A stretch of DNA of 64,000 nt, from positions 2,456,155-2,520,154 of the forward strand of contig NC_082596.1 in NCBI RefSeq assembly GCF_030936135.1, written 5' to 3'. The stretch is from Gavia stellata. Taxonomy: Eukaryota; Chordata; Aves; Gaviiformes; Gaviidae. A model generated the notes under the pieces. The model made no database searches. It was given only the letters and a program-made list of their open reading frames with translations, and was not told the origin of the DNA. Numbering within the stretch: the first letter of the stretch is position 1; every line of letters starts with the position of its first letter. The translations under genes and the position numbers were made by a program. Below, piece by piece: positions 45,776 through 60,660 of the stretch.

Positions 45776-48700
45776 TTCAACAATCTTTTTCTAAAAAGGC
45801 TTGCTCGACTTGTCTATGAGCTTGAAATGTCTTGGTACTTAGGTTCTGGTGTCTACAGTTCATTATTCACCTAATCCTGAGCTAATGAGAACTGAAAGCA
45901 CCAACCATATTAGATGGGACCCAGATGAAATAGTCTTGTAGTGCCAATAAGTTTGAGTTTCATGAGGCATTTGAGCCCTCTGAGGGGTGGCACTGAGGAA
46001 CAGCAGAGACTGCACAGTCATATCTCATGTGACCAGCTGTTAAAAGACAAAAATTAGATGACTTTCCTTTTTTCTTTTCCCAAGATCTTTGTTTTCACAG
46101 AAATTGAACTGTCTGGTGGAAAAAAATCTCTTCCAGGATCATTTCTAGAGGAAGGAAGTTCAAAACAACAAACTTCAGTCTCAAATTGGAATGCTTGTTT
46201 TATTTATCTTAGTTACAAAAGACAAAATGAAAAGAAAATGTCACTTCTGAGCGATAGGCTTTGTTTTCCCCTTGTGGCATTAAAAAACCATAACCTAACT
46301 CACCCTTATACCCACAGCAACCAAAACAGCTCTGTAAAACTGTTTCCCTAATTAAAAAGGGAGGTTTTAAATGAGCTTGAGTCATGGGTTCATCTGTTTG
46401 GGGACCGATAGTCCCAGTGCCCTGGGGGCAAGCAAGAAGTCTTAGGAAGAGGTCTCTGCCTCGCTGCCCTGGGATCTGTTGGGGTGTCTGACACACACCA
46501 GTCTGTTGGCAACTCTTCAATTCTCCTTTTCCACGTGCTTTCAGTGGCCACTGCATAGTGACCTCCATGCGAAAGAGGTTGGCAGATAGGTGATTGTTAA
46601 CTGCAGGAATTAGTTTTTATTATGCAAGACTTGGGAGCTGGTTCGTACACCTAGCCTAGGTGCGTAATGTTGGACCTTGGGCCTCAGATGCGATGATTGT
46701 GTGACTCCATGTCCTGAGACCCGCTCTTCTCACTGAAATAGTTTATGCTGGCTTGTTGCAGATGTGTTAAAAGATAAAAGAGGAGTCACTAATGGTTGAC
46801 AAAGTAGTTGCATCAACAAACAGCATCCTGAAAACATTCTGCAACTCCCACCAGTGTTTCTTAGTCTTCTTTTAAGTAGAGATTTAACCAAGGGTTAGAG
46901 TTTGTTAGTCCAAAACATGGAGGCATATGCATAAACATGTACAAACACATGAAGGAACTATTTCTATAATGCATAGGTAGGAGTTCAGGTGAGAATGATA
47001 CAGCACAAAGGGAAGTGCCCCAAAACAGTGCTAGAGGAAGGAGCATCTCTTGGGTGAACAACAAGGATTAATCCTTTCTATTGTTTCTCTACCCATTTTC
47101 AGATCATAACTTTATCATTGTCTTGAGACGGCTTCACAAAGCAAAGCTCTCAGTAAATTATATCGCCATCAACTTGGCTGCCACCTAACTGCCATCTCCA
47201 CGATATCCTAAATGGGCAAGTCCGTGGGGACAGAAGAAGAAGTCACGAGCCACAGCTGCAGCAAGGGAGATGTAGACATGAGGGGAAACACCCTGCAAGA
47301 CAGTCAGTCACCGCATAGCTGGGGAAGGACATGAGTTCCCATGGGCGGAGAATTTCAGGAAAAGGTTGAGCTAAAAGTTCTCACGCTGGAGCAGGAAGAG
47401 ATGACCCTCTCTGAACTGCAAGTTTCAAATTTTGGTTTGGTTTTAAAACAGAAGACAAGCTTTGCAATGAAATCAGGAATTGACATGTAAGGCACTGACT
47501 TAATTCATTCTCAACTAAATTAGGCTTAAGTATGGTGGTCATTTGCTGGTTTTATTTCCCTCCGCCTATGTATTTGCTTATTTGTGTGAATGCAGTGTGT
47601 GTGTGAGTGTGTGTGGCAGGGTGAGAGGAAGAAGAAATCAGAGGGTTTTCTCTCCTGCAGTCATTTTGCAGATCCCCTTCTGAACCTTACGAATCTGTTG
47701 AAGGAACAGTAGGTTAAGCCACTCCTCTGGGTTCTTACTTGCCTTATTTCTGTGACACACAAGTTGAAAAGAAGGAGAAGAAGAAAAATAACCTGGATTT
47801 ACAAATTAATCATGGGGCAGTTATGAACCATAACCGTGTTGAAGGTGTGAAAAAGTTGAATGTGATGCTGTATCACTGTATCAGGAGAGAACATTGCTGT
47901 AGAGAGAGAAAAGCTTTCATATTTGTGTAAGCTGAGAGCTTATTGGGAATGTCACAAACCAGCCTGTTCACCTTCACTCAGGCAAGATGGGTGCAACATG
48001 AAATGCATGCAAGGAAAAGGCTGCAAGAGCTGTTAGAGCTAAGGAGAGCTTCTTTTAATAAAAAAGACTAGAAGAGCCTGGCTTGAACTGAAAGCTGAGT
48101 GGGAGTATGCCTGGTCTACAGACTCTTCCTCTAGACAAGCAGCAGGGAGGAGGAAGAATTATTTTAGCTGCAGGATAAAGCTGGCGACAGGACAAAGAGC
48201 TAAAAACTCATCTCAAATGTTGGCTGGAAATGCAAATATTTCTAAGCATCAAAGCCAAAGGAGGTTTTGGAACAGCTTTCCAAAGCACCCAGAAGTTTTG
48301 GGGTGGTGTGTGATCCACTTGTGAGCAGGACTATGAAAAAGCCATGGAGTTCAAGGTGCAAAAGACTCTGTCTAGTCATACGTCTGTCTCAGAGAGACAT
48401 CTAAGCCAAAACTCTCTGGAAATGCATTGGAGGAATCCTCAAGGATTTGGGAATTCTCTCTTGTATCATTCCTGCTCTCTTTCTTTTCATTCATTGTGAG
48501 TCCCGTTCCACAATGACATGAATCCTTTCCCAGAGTTGGCTGCATTTCAGTGCTGGGTGGCTATATGTGGAGGTTAAGAATTTCCTTTGCAAAATGTCCT
48601 GGAGATGTGAAAATACAAATAAGGGTTTATGCGCAGTATATAAACATTTGGAGTCTACCGTTTCCCCATTCACAAGCTCGCCTGTATTTACAGGAAACAG

Positions 48701-51700
48701 ATATTGCAACAGTGTTTTCACCATTTCTTATTAGGATTTTTATACTGTTACTTTTTAATCTTTTTTCAAAAAATATAAAGTCCATTTATAAATTTTAAGA
48801 AAGCTATTAGCAATGACAGCAATAAACCCCTCTTGTTTATGTAAGGCCTGGGTAAACATTCTCCTGCTGCTCGGAAGCACAGTGGGTTTGTCTCTTTGGG
48901 GAGTACCAAAGTAAGTCTCAGCACAATCTCTGATCTAACCAGCAAACTTAAACAAATTCTGCAGACTGAACAGTTTTAAAGTTCCTCCAAAGAAGATAAC
49001 GGTAAAAGTGACTTTCATTTAAGGTGACTCATCTGCACGCTGGACCTGCATCACCCCAAAGAACAAGACTCTAATCTGGGGAAGGTGGAGATGGTTAATA
49101 CATTGGCCTCTTTCCATAGGTAAATTGGCCTTTCAATCACGGTGCTTACAGAAGGACAAGAATACTTCTGCAATTCATCAAATTGGTTGGTTAAGCTTCT
49201 GCAAGAGCTAAAAAAGTAAAACCTGAACAGTTAAAAAATAGGGTGGAAGGAACAAGAGTCACTCACTGTGTGAAAAACCTGAGTAATTTGTTTGTCTTTG
49301 TCTTCTGTGAGAAGATTACATCCACCGCTGTTGTTCAGAAATATGTTTGCGGGGAGGGGAAGAAAATTTATATTCCTAAATCTATTTTCTGTTTACTGAG
49401 GGGAAAAAAAATGTTATGGATAAGGTCTTTCATCGCCCAAAGCTTCACATTCATCATCATGAAATAGGGGAAGGAAAAAGACGAAGAGACGCTTTGTCTG
49501 TTCTTTATATTCAGGGTGCACGCTTCTGGGGTGCGTCAGTAACTCTGGCAATGTGGTACAAAACGTCGAGTGCAATGAGGTCCTTTGTCATCATACATGC
49601 TGCAGGAAGTCATGTTACATTCCCCATTTGCAAACCAGAAATAACAACTTGGCCAAACTTTAGAAAATGTCTTTGCTTTTTGCACAATACTGAGTAAGAG
49701 GGATAGTGCCTCACCTACGACTCCAAAGCACTGCTGCAAGAAATAATAAACATCCAGGGATGGAAAATACCTTTTCTCATTAAATCAAAGTTTTCATGCA
49801 AATAGTTCATATCTGTGGAACTCTTCAAGTTTAATTAAAAACAGGAAAGTCTGGGAACTGGATTTAAAAGATTTTGGAAAGAGAATTTTCAAGTTTAAAA
49901 GGTGATCAGCTTTTATTTTTGGCAGCTATATCCAAAAACCTACTTTGTTTTTCCAATACCTGAAGGCATTCCGGGTGAAAAATGTAAGGAGTTATGGAAG
50001 AAGGGTTTTTTTAATGGAAAACCAGGAATTCTACGTAAAGAAACACTGAAGTATAATTGAGTTCCTTCCAAATAAAATTCATTCAGTTCTTCTCTCTTTC
50101 TTTTCTTTTAATTCTGAATCCTTTTGACATGGGGAAACCTCCAGAAATATAAGCTGGTTTTGCATATTCCTTTTTTTGTGTACTTGCAAAAATGAAATCT
50201 AGCTGACAAGCATTAAAAGCAACAAATTAGTAAAGAAAATAAACCAATGTTCTTTCCACTCTCTATATAAATAAATCCCTAGGATATGGAATGGAAATCT
50301 GTGAAATCATTCACTGTAAATATAAGCACAGGGCAATGCAGATAAAGGAAGAGTTAGAGATAATCCACCATATGCACAATGACAGGTCTCCCTGGTAATC
50401 CCTCCATGCTAAGCAAAACCAGCCTTAACTGTAACTCACCATAAACGTAATGACACCCGAACATATGTTAAAATGCTCTGTGATAGAATACAGCATAAAT
50501 AAAGAGACATACTGAATTGCCATGACACCAGATTTTGCAAAATTCTCTTCTCTTAGCAGATTAATGTATTAATTCTGTAATGAGGAGCACAGTAGCAATG
50601 AATAATGTTTCTACAAAGACATGAGCACTGCAATGACATGCCAAATCATGACCTGCACTGTGTTTCTCCAGTGTAACTATTGCTAATTCAACAGAATTTA
50701 TGGAAGAAAGTTGAATTCAGAGGTCCCACCAGTTTGACAACTGGTTTGACAAGGTTGGAGTGTATAAATGACATGGAAGGTGAGCCTTTCAGCATGGAGG
50801 CTTTAAATATTTAGTGTGCCAACATGCAAACACACAGGCAGACACACATGACAGTGCACGTGCACATAGCACACGATTTCTAACCTTCCAAAATTACATT
50901 TGGGGAGATTCCCAGATTCACACAGATTGAGACACTCATCCCCACGCACAGACGTAAGCATACCTAGAGCGCACTGATTACACAAAATCATAGGCAAAAG
51001 AACACATATGTATGTCCACACACGTACATACATGCTAACAGCTGTGCAGACCCCATAGGTGGACTCCAGTCCGTGCCACTCCAGGACCACCATGATGTAC
51101 AAAACCCAAGGGCTGGCTTTTTTCTTAATGGTACAACTGAGGAGCAACACTGGAACAGCCAAAGTTGTTGCACAGAGAACCGTTTAGCAAACAAGAGTGG
51201 GGAACTGGGATCCTGATGGCCACATCATTAAAATTCCCTAGAACCAGCATCAAGAAAAACTCATGTATTTTATTGTAACAGGGCCTACAGGAAAAAGCAA
51301 GACTGCGTGGAAAATGGTCGCAGTGTTTCTTTATTTTTCTCACAGAACATTTCAGGGTTTCTTCAGAACTGGCACCTTTTTCAGATGAAATGTAAAAATT
51401 TGAGGGCTTTGGTAGAAGACCGGAAAATGTCAAGTGCTGGTTTGGGATTGGAGTGAAGGGGAAGGAGGGCTGTTTGTTTTGTTGATTAAAAAAGTCAAAT
51501 CCCCTGAAAGGAGACATTTCTCATAGAAATATCACTTCTTCAAAACCAGCCAAAGAAGCCATTTTTTCCAAGATGAATATTGAGATCAGCCTGAAACTGG
51601 GTTTGAACAGCAAGTGCAAGCCCTAACTGAGCCACAGGAGGTTCACCCACCCACTTACCACCCAGGAGAAACCGTTTTACGCCTTAGGCTGAAATTGTGC

Positions 51701-52730
51701 TTTGCTTAATCTGTTGGCTTTCGCAGAGCTCACCCTGACTCATGCAGCAGCTTCTCTGCAGCCATGCCTGGACCTCCCACATCTCTGCGATTCAGTTGTG
51801 CAACCCATCTCCTGCTGCAGTCCCTATACACCTCACGCAACTGTCCACTATAGAGAGAAGGCAGCAGGAATGGCCATTTTCTGGATGTGCCATCTATGCC
51901 CCTACCATACCATGAAAACCTGATGCATAGCCTCTCCTACCTATGGCTGCAGCACACAGGATGCTTTTACGATTTTAAAAATAGGTATTATGGTTTCATC
52001 CATGAAGCTTTACTCTGCTCCTGGAAATGGGGAAAGGCTCTCTCCCTCCTTGAGGTTGTCCCCATCTCCTTATCTTCTGTATCTCCATACCTCCTCTGTG
52101 TTTACCTCTTTGCAGAGGACGGGAGGGCAAAAGTACATGCTTAACACTGACCTGGTAATGTCTGGCTTCCACCTCCAGTCACTGGATATTGCACAGTCTT
52201 TGTTACTAGAGACCCACTTGCTATTCAAACCTTGCTCCATAGAGACCCTACTCTGCATGCACCGATCAAGTCAGTTCTCAAACTTCTCCTCAGAGCAGAA
52301 AGTAGCCTGAACTACGTCGAGATCTTTATTTGTCACACATGAGGCTGTGGTTAAGAGCAGGTGCAGTTTACCTATTGCTAATGTGACCAATGTGGAGTTT
52401 ACCCAGTTTTGCTGGCCTGGAACACTAAAAATGGACATCATCCCCTTTTCTCTTTTCATCACAGAAAAGAACCTTTTTCCAGATGGTTGCAATACCCTTC
52501 CTGAATTTCTCTGAACCCCTGGAAGCCTGCCAGAAGCCATCACAACTGTGGTCGTGATCAGGTTGTGAACCTGAACAACAGAAAGAAGTCAGAGCAGGAA
52601 GTTTTGTCTTCCCACCCTTCCCCAAACCTGGCAGTGAGACAAATGAGTCCAGATTGTGCTCACAAATGAATAACACTTTCTAGCACGGGGTTATCGGGAC
52701 TGTCTGGTTAATCAGTTCAGCCAGGGTAGA
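45776..52730. other. Intergenic DNA
   Basis: No gene could be supported. The sequence is AT-rich from about 48.5 to 50.7 kb, with a TG-rich run near 47590-47620. Short frames show no domain. Confidence 0.6.
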
Positions 52731-52731
52731 A

Positions 52732-52922
52732 TGCAGTCAGCTATGTAAGATGACATGAGGGTACAATACGATATAAAATATTGCCACAAAATAGACTACA
52801 TTCCAGTCTAGTCCACGACAGTGTAATACAGTACACTACAATGCAATTGGACGCAATGCAGTTTGTTACAATGCAGTATGATGTGGCATATTAATGTAAG
52901 ATACAATACACAATATAATACA
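52732..52922. repeat. Degenerate 5/10-bp repeat, TACAATGCAGT-like
   Basis: Words such as TACAATACGA, TAATACAGTACACTACAATG, CGCAATGCAGT, TACAATGCAGTATG and AATACACAATATAATACAC follow each other with roughly 5-bp phase. It looks like an eroded short-period satellite. Confidence 0.5.
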
Positions 52923-55900
52923 CATTTCTGTTTAAGCTTGGGGAAAATTACAGGTTTCCCAGTTCCAGTTCCTACCCTGTATTGCTGGAGTTTCCACTTC
53001 TTGTATAAAAAGAAATAGCCAGGATCCAAAGTCCTTTGAGACCATGGAAAATAGCTCATGGGGACTGTGCAAGTGATGACACATCGTAAAATGAGGTCCA
53101 ATGTGCTGCTGTGGACATCACTGTCATCCAAGCATCACGCTTTCTTTGACCTGCTGTCAACACCTTTCACTTCTTGATCATATGGATTTAGATACCTCCA
53201 TACCCCATAAACTTTGAAAATACAAAGGATCTCCAGAAAAGCCAACATGGTGCACTTGTGTAGGATAAAATGGCAGAGGGAAAGGTATTTAAAGATTATA
53301 GCAGAAGTTGTGGGGGAAGGGAGGTCTTGAAAGGACTGGAACAGATTCCTCTTCTGGCTCCTAATTAGGATTTGTAAAATATCTGTGTGTTAATGAAGAG
53401 CAGTCATGTTGAAATGTCGCTTATGCACACTGCGATTTAAAAGACTATCTTTCTGGTGAGAATTATTATGGAATATTAATGTGAAGTGTCTGAAAATCAC
53501 AATGGAAGAGAAATCCTCTCATTGAAACTGAAGAGCAAGAAGGAGTTTTCTGAATGGTGAAAGTATTAAAAATGTGTTGAATACCTAAGTAGGCTACAGA
53601 GAGAAAAATTAAGGAAGAAGCAATTGGAAGTGAGTGTGTGATTAGTAGGTAGTTTGAACCATCATCCTGAGAACCATCAGAGCACCTGGTTCACTAGCAA
53701 CATTGTCCTTTTCTCTAATTCTTCGTCTCCAACAAATCTGCCCCTTTTATTTTCATGTGGAAAAAGGATAATTCAATTAAACTTAGACCCTAGTGTGGTT
53801 GGTTTTGACCCTCTAATTGCCTCCCTCTATGCCCTGAAAGTGTAGCTTGCTGTCTGCAAGGATCTCCCTTCAAGGTGTTGCATTTAAGGCAGGACATATA
53901 TATCAGGCTTAGTGGGTTTGTAACGGGGAGGTATCGTTCTGAAATGCTCTGGGCTAATCAGAATCAATGTTGTGGACCATGTCTTCCGTTTGACCAGGGT
54001 TATTTTATCTGCTCCTGAGGTAGGTGCCAAGAGTCTACCAAGAGTCTGACAGAGATTGGGGACTGATGGCCCAGACTTTTCATTTTATGTCACCAAAGGC
54101 TACGAAAAAAAATCTGAATTCCCTTGAATGCCCAGCCCATGCTATCAAAAAGTTATCTGGAGGTGAGACACAAGAGCAAATAATCCAGGCCTGCAGCAAG
54201 TGTACTGCAGGCTATGCCAACTGTTCACCCACCACCATTTGCAGTTCAAAACCTGACAAAAATCCTAGCCAATAAATATGCAAAGGAGAGCGCTCAGATG
54301 TGTCATTAGTGTCGAGGCTTAATAAAAGGAGGAGTTGATAAAACAGTCTTCAGGTATGTAAAAGCCTTTTCCTGGGACAAAGGGAACAGTGCAGAGTGCA
54401 GGTCCATGGGGGATGGCTCAGGAAATGAGATTATACATTCAAGCACGGGAGATAAGCTTCGAAGTTATCAAAATCCTTTCATCAGGAAGGCTAATGAAGC
54501 ACAGGGATTGATTGTTGGAAAGGGTGGGAAGTGCTTCGTGTGGGAAGAATAACAGCACATCCTACACAAGTGGATCAGGGTGGACCTAGGTGGAACTGAC
54601 CATGCCTCATGGCAAATCCTGGAATAACAGACCTCAGGACGTCCTTTCCATCTCTGTGAATTTTATTATCAAATTCTAGCTTTGATTTCCCCGGGGCTTC
54701 GAATAGTCTCAGTCTTTCAGAATACTTTTCCATACTGTGCCCCTATGAAAGCTGAGAGATTTAATTCCTTCCTTCCCAATGAAGAGCTGATAGGTGCAGA
54801 AGGTCATACTGACGCACTCAGCAAGGCTCATTTTCCTCACCAAAACTAGTCATGTTGCTTAATTTTTTTTACCCAGAGGCTCTGGATTATGGATTTTCGC
54901 CTCGGGCTGTTGTTCATGTTCAGGCAGAGGAATCCAGCCCAAAGTCACTGTAAGCATGCACAATACATGTGAAAGCAGACCAATCACAGGGGTATAATAG
55001 AGCTAAAATGCTGCATATTTTTAGCTCTCCCAGCCTAAGAAATCTATAATCCATATCTGGAAAATATTAAGATGGCTTCCTTCCATTAACAAATGGTAGA
55101 TGCTTGTTGCCAATACAATATTTTAGGTTAGCTCGTCCACCATCAGCAAGGTTTCTGTTGCCTGCTCTCTCTCACTCTTAAGGGTGTTAATATTTCCTAG
55201 TATTTGTACTTACAATTTTTGGCAGTCGGGGCTAACTGCCTTCAGATCACCCTGAAATTCTCCGAGGTAACTAGAGGTAACTAGAGGTAACTAGAAAACT
55301 TGTGACATTTCCAAACAGCAATCATTTTTTGCATTTCTCATTTTCTTAAAATCTGGCAGTGGGTAAGCAACACTCCCTCCATATCTCCCTCAAAGATGTT
55401 AAGAATGAACCTTTTTATGTTTGAGGTTCTTTTTTTATTAACAGTGGAAAAAAATAGTTCAGGGAATGTGATTTCTTATATGCTGAGTTTATTCCAAAGA
55501 ACAATTTAACCTGAGTTTCTCGTCTTGTATGCACATCTATTCACATCCTTCTGTTCCACTTTGAACTCTACTGGGAGAAATCTGTGCCAATATTGATTGC
55601 ACCATGGCAATTTTCTACTTTGGGAATTCATTGAAATGATTTATAATGGTGTAATAGTACTAAACACATTGCTCTTGTCCCACAAAATGAGAGAGACACC
55701 TGCAAGCAGGTGGGATTCCCTGTTTACTGTAGCATTTATTAGCTGGCGCATTTCCTAGACTGTCTATATTTAATTCAGGCTGTTCTGCTTCAGTTCACTG
55801 GCATAAAACAGAGACGACCATAAAGCATCAAGCCACTAAGAGAAAAACAGAAGTTCATTTTCTGTAAGCAGTCACTCTTGTATGTGCATCTTTGGGTGCA

Positions 55901-57435
55901 CTGAGTACTGTGAAAGCAAACAAATACATGTAGAGTTGGTAAACCAAGATATCTTGAGGTACAGCAGTTACCATGGTCATATGTTTTATGCTGCTGTGCA
56001 AACAGTCAGAACTGCCACTCAGTGATAACACCCCAGTGGTGTTGATGGCACACAAAGAAGAGGAAACAGAATTGGGATCACTAAATATAGCAGTCTCCTG
56101 TAAATGCCAGATTTCTTTTTTTTATAGGAAGGACACAGCAAGTCTCTGAAGGTATCAACCTTCTTAGTCTTTTGTGCAAAACAACCAGTTGGATATTTTT
56201 GTTTGTTTTGATAGCCCAATGAAGGAGTAAAAAGAAATTGGAATAGGAACACTGCTGCTTGTTTTGACAGAGGGCATGTTTAGAGAGCTACAGCAATATG
56301 AGAGCATAAGAAGCAGTAAATGCTTCTTTGGGCATGCTATATCCTGTTGCCTGTTGTGTGACTCTTGGATATGGTCTTCGGTAGTACTGTTAGACTTCAA
56401 AAAGTGTGACCTTTTTTCCCTGTTTTTAGAAGATGCTACAATAATGAACTTAGAGAAGGTAGTTCTTTGAACACTATTTTTACTCATTGAGACCAATCTA
56501 GCCTATGAACAGCTCCCCGGAACATTTTGTGTGATCTCAATATAGGGGGGTGCACATAAGCGCAAATGCTGGCCTGTGATGGTCCATCCTGTTTCATTCT
56601 GGGATGCTTTGGCTTGTGCTGACTAGAGTTTGCCCAGGACAAACCCAAGGTATGGTTTGGGGAATAGCACAGGCTAAGGACTATGTCCAGTAGATGTTTT
56701 GGTTATAGTCACCTTCTTTTAGGAGGAACAGTGTTTGGGAATACACATATGAGCTGAGCTGAGCAGTGCCCTTGGAGACTGAGAAAGAATCCTGGTAGAT
56801 ACAACCTTGTGTTCAGAAGCAGAGGTAGTCCCCCTTTCCATATGTTTCTCCTCCCTATGTACAATTGTCCAGCAGGTGATTTAGTAATTTAACATGGACT
56901 GGATATGGCCTGTATGCCACCAGTTAAAAACTTGGTCTTCAGCCATTCTTACTTGCCTCTTGCAGGGATACTGTCACCTGCACATCACAATACACTCGTT
57001 TATAGGGAGAAGTCACCTTTACAGGAATGCAAGTGGTGGATTATCTTAACTCTCTTATTAGCACTTCCTAAGACTGTACAGTCTTTTTCAGTTCCCATAA
57101 CCCTGACACAAGCTATGACTTTTGTTTATTTGCTTGGGTTTTCTGAAGAGGGGATACTAAGGATTCAGTGGAGGCTTCTCCAAGTCAGCAACTAAGAGGC
57201 AGATTCTCAAAATACAGATATACAGCTCACTGATCTCCATGCTATGATGTTCAATTGCACCAGTGGATGATTTGGTCTTGAAGTCCCATGCTCAGCCAGA
57301 TCCTACTATTTAAAGATTTGCATTTGGAGATCAAAAATGTATGAAAACTGAATAGAGGGCTGAGAAGCAAATTCAATCCCCATGAATCAGCAAAGATGGG
57401 GTTTACAGAAACTTGCCTGAGCTCTCAAAAGTCTC
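52923..57435. other. Intergenic DNA
   Basis: No gene could be supported. Contains a three-copy 10-bp tandem repeat at 55264-55293. An AT-rich stretch near 54.9-55.1 kb is repeat-free and could be a conserved element, without direct evidence. Confidence 0.55.
55264..55293. repeat. Three perfect 10-bp tandem units
   Basis: GAGGTAACTA is repeated three times in a row without mismatch. Confidence 0.92.
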
Positions 57436-57565
57436 AGAGAGAGAGAGAGAGGAAAGGAAGAGAGGAAGAGTGGAAGAAAGGAAGGAAGGAAGGAAAGAAA
57501 GAAGGAAGGAAGAAAGAAAGAAAGAAGGAAAAAAGAGAGAGAAAGAGAGAAAGAAAGAGAAAAGA
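57436..57565. repeat. Purine tract, (GA)n/(GGAA)n
   Basis: About 130 bp almost purely A/G on the plus strand: GA units, then GGAA and GAAA units. It generates long Lys/Glu/Arg frames (plus) and Phe/Ser/Leu frames (minus) that are not genes. Confidence 0.95.
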
Positions 57566-60439
57566 TTTATGCAGGAAATGAAAGTTTGTCGCTATAATAG
57601 TGCAGGAACCAAAGCAATTACTCCAGTGAATCATTATTTTTGCATTAGACCAAAGGGCAGATTTTGCCTGCTGGTGTCTCACAGGGGCTGGAGCGTGTAA
57701 CAGATGAGTATCTACTACAACACAAAAGAAATTAAAAGAAGAAAAAGCAAAGCTCGCAAAATCTACCAATTAAGAGTCAACACAAATGTACCAAGCTATT
57801 CAAATGATTGGGGATCCATGGAGATATTTATATAAATAAACTCACAAACACGTACCTTTTTCTGCAAACTTTAGCACAGTCTAGTACATATATCAACACT
57901 CTCCCTGCAGACTTTTGCAGCTATCCCTCCATCTTCCCTACTCCACAATGCTGAGAATTATCTTTGAGCTACCAAAACTGGATTCCTATGCCCCCTATTT
58001 AAAAATCCTGCACACCTCCCATTTTGCCCTTTGATGAACAGTCATAAAGAACAGCCTTGGCATGGTTGACCCAAATAGTAATAGAGAGATGTCACTCATC
58101 CTGATAACATCTCAAAGCATGAGATTGTCTGGCTGAGCAAGGAGAGGCAATGTGTTGACCATCTCCAGAACATGGTAAAACTGGTGACAAGATAGCTGGA
58201 AGGGCTTGGAGAGGCCCTTCAGTGCCTAGAGTGATGTGATGGGGCCTAGAGTCAGGCAGAGTTTTGAAGTGGATCTTCTCAAAACTTGAATTAAAGTGAG
58301 CACAAAAAACCCCATTAAGCTGTCTTTGCATCTCTAAAGGTATGCTTTCCTGAACTCAAGCTAGGTAAATGTATCGTTTAAAGAAAGATCTTTGGGTCTG
58401 CTGGAGCAAAGGGTAAAAAAATTAGGTTTGGAAACAAAGATGTCTTTTGACCGTTGTCTTAGAAAACAGGTCCTTTTCTCCTATCATTAGGCCAGCAGTT
58501 TCCAGTATTTTCCGTATTGCAAAAAACCTGCATTTTGGGGTCCCTAGGGAGAAGCCTCTTTCCTTCCATATTTAATGAGACTTGGTCACATGTTTTCTGT
58601 GAGTTTCCCAGTTTCTGTTCATTCTTGACTTTCCCACCTGGCCAGGTCTCCCCTGTGTTATCTCTGTTTTCAATGAGCAGATGGAAGCGGCAGGTTCCTT
58701 CGACAGAGTGTTCAGCAGATGATTAGTCAAATGAACTGTTTTTCTTCCAGCTTCTCTGCCCAAAACTTTCTAAGAAGTATAAGCACTGTGAACAAAGGAA
58801 CACAAGAATTGCTCTTTCACACCAGGGACTCATAACCTTCTTTAACATAACAGCCAGCCAGTTTTTCAGAACAAATTTTGCATAGTGTCGCTGCAGTGGC
58901 TTTCGTTTGTTAGACACCTAAAAATGAGTCTCAGTTTTAACTATCCACGTACTGATTTATATCCCGACAGTTTTGTCTTATTCGCTGTCATGCAGACTGG
59001 TGTATCATCCTTTCTCCTCACTGATGGGTTTTCTTGCAATCATTTCCCAAGTACCATTTAATGGTTTTGCAGAATACCTAGCGGTTGACCCATCACAGGT
59101 TGGACAACACTGATCTACCAATCATCCAGACCTACAAACTGTCTACTGTTACATTCATAAACATGTGCATTACCCTCAATATGCAGTTATGTTTCTACTA
59201 AGACTTCCAAAAAGAGACTAGAGACTTGTCTTTCATCTTAGGAACATGTCTATCAAAGAAAATATGGTTATTAGTCCTGCATTGAATAAAAACAAGATCA
59301 GTGGTCAGAGCTTTTATCTCCTATCCTTTGACTGTCAGAGTGTAAAATAGGATTTATTATCCTTATTTGAAGAGATAAATGGTCTTACTCACCTTTTTGT
59401 GACTTAGCAAAGAGAGAAAAACAGTGGTATCAATATCGGAGTTAATGAAGCTTATTTCCCCACACACTCGAGTCTTGTTGATTTTGAAGCATGTGGAGAT
59501 ACAACCTCTGAGAACCTTTGAGATCTCTGTTCTTTTGCAGGGTGGCAAATTCAGTCAATGAGTTCAAAAGTTACCGAGAAGACACACAGAAAGGGCAACA
59601 GACACAGGCATGGGATGACCACATCAACCCAAAGGAAATCCAGCTCAAACCCACTTTAGGATAGGTAAGATCCTCAGCAATGGGTTTAAAGAACATCTTT
59701 GGAGCAGGCTATGAGCAAAGGCTGACCTCCTCATCTGCCTGCCTGCTTTCCACCCAGATGTCTGAGCTGTGATTCGCAGTCCTTGCGAACCTGTGTCCAG
59801 GACTGTGGTAATACAAGACTGGAGGGATCTGCATCCAGATTGAAACACCTATAACCTGATGTCCTCATGTGCATGCTAACCACAGGTACTGGAGATCTCG
59901 TCAGTACAGATAGCAATGCCTTGAGCTTTAGGTGGTACTGTCCAAGATATATTCAGCATAAAAGGGTCCTCTCCAGTGGGTCATTCAGCCCCTCTCAAAT
60001 TCAGCTTTTCAAGCCCTTGGAGTCTGTAATCTCTCCACATTGTTCTGATTTGGGATGTTTGTCATTTTAGCTACAAAGGCATCCAGACTTGGAGCAAAAC
60101 CCCGCTGCAGTAAGTACTGAACGAACAGATTGTTCCAGCATGAAGCAGTTTGCAAACAGTGTTAAAAGACACAGACAAGCAGGCAGCCATGTTAGCAGGA
60201 AAAGCAGTGATCTCAGCACACCATCAATTCCTCCTCTGGTATGTTTTTTTACAGGCATTACCCATGATGACCGTTAAGTCCCCTCACTGAAATTCAAACG
60301 TCTTTAGCAAGAAGATGGAAACATTCTTGTGCATGGTAGATGTGGGGCACTACTTCAACTCTAAAATGCTGATAGGAGTCTGAAATGGATTTGTGACAAA
60401 GAAAGAGGTTTAATAACATTTCTTAAAGCCATGTTAGAC
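57566..60439. other. Intergenic DNA
   Basis: No gene or repeat could be supported. Short frames show no domain. Confidence 0.5.
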
Positions 60440-60660
60440 TTCCTAATATTAGCTTTAGACACTCTGGTTGCTGGCATCAGTATCCAGCACATCAAGGCTT
60501 TGGTGAGATCTTGGCCACAGACATCCTGTGGCAGTGAGTTTCACAGCCTTGTTACCGAGCATGTGAAAGAGCAATTTTTTTCACTATGACGTTCTAAAAA
60601 AATAGGTGATTGCCAAGATCATCTAACCCCTCCCTTGTGTATCTACTTTGCATTTGAATC
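60440..60660 (-). mobile_element. Possible old CR1/L3-type fragment
   Basis: GGCAGTGAGTTTCACAGCC and the following GCATGTGAAAGAGCAATTTTTTTCAC resemble the antisense 3' region seen in old CR1 elements. Divergence is high and there is no tail. Confidence 0.4.

Noticed and set aside
54024..54275. Cysteine-containing frame that might suggest a LY6/PSCA-like protein
   Set aside because: No signal peptide, no LxCxxC start and no three-finger cysteine spacing; not supported as a LY6-family exon.
57396..57769. Lys/Glu/Arg-rich and Phe/Ser/Leu-rich frames
   Set aside because: They are translations of a purine microsatellite, not genes.
59341..59410. A further MIR-like stretch (TTATTATCCTTATTTGAAGAG)
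   Set aside because: Only a short AT-rich resemblance; the diagnostic AAACTGAGGCAC core is missing.
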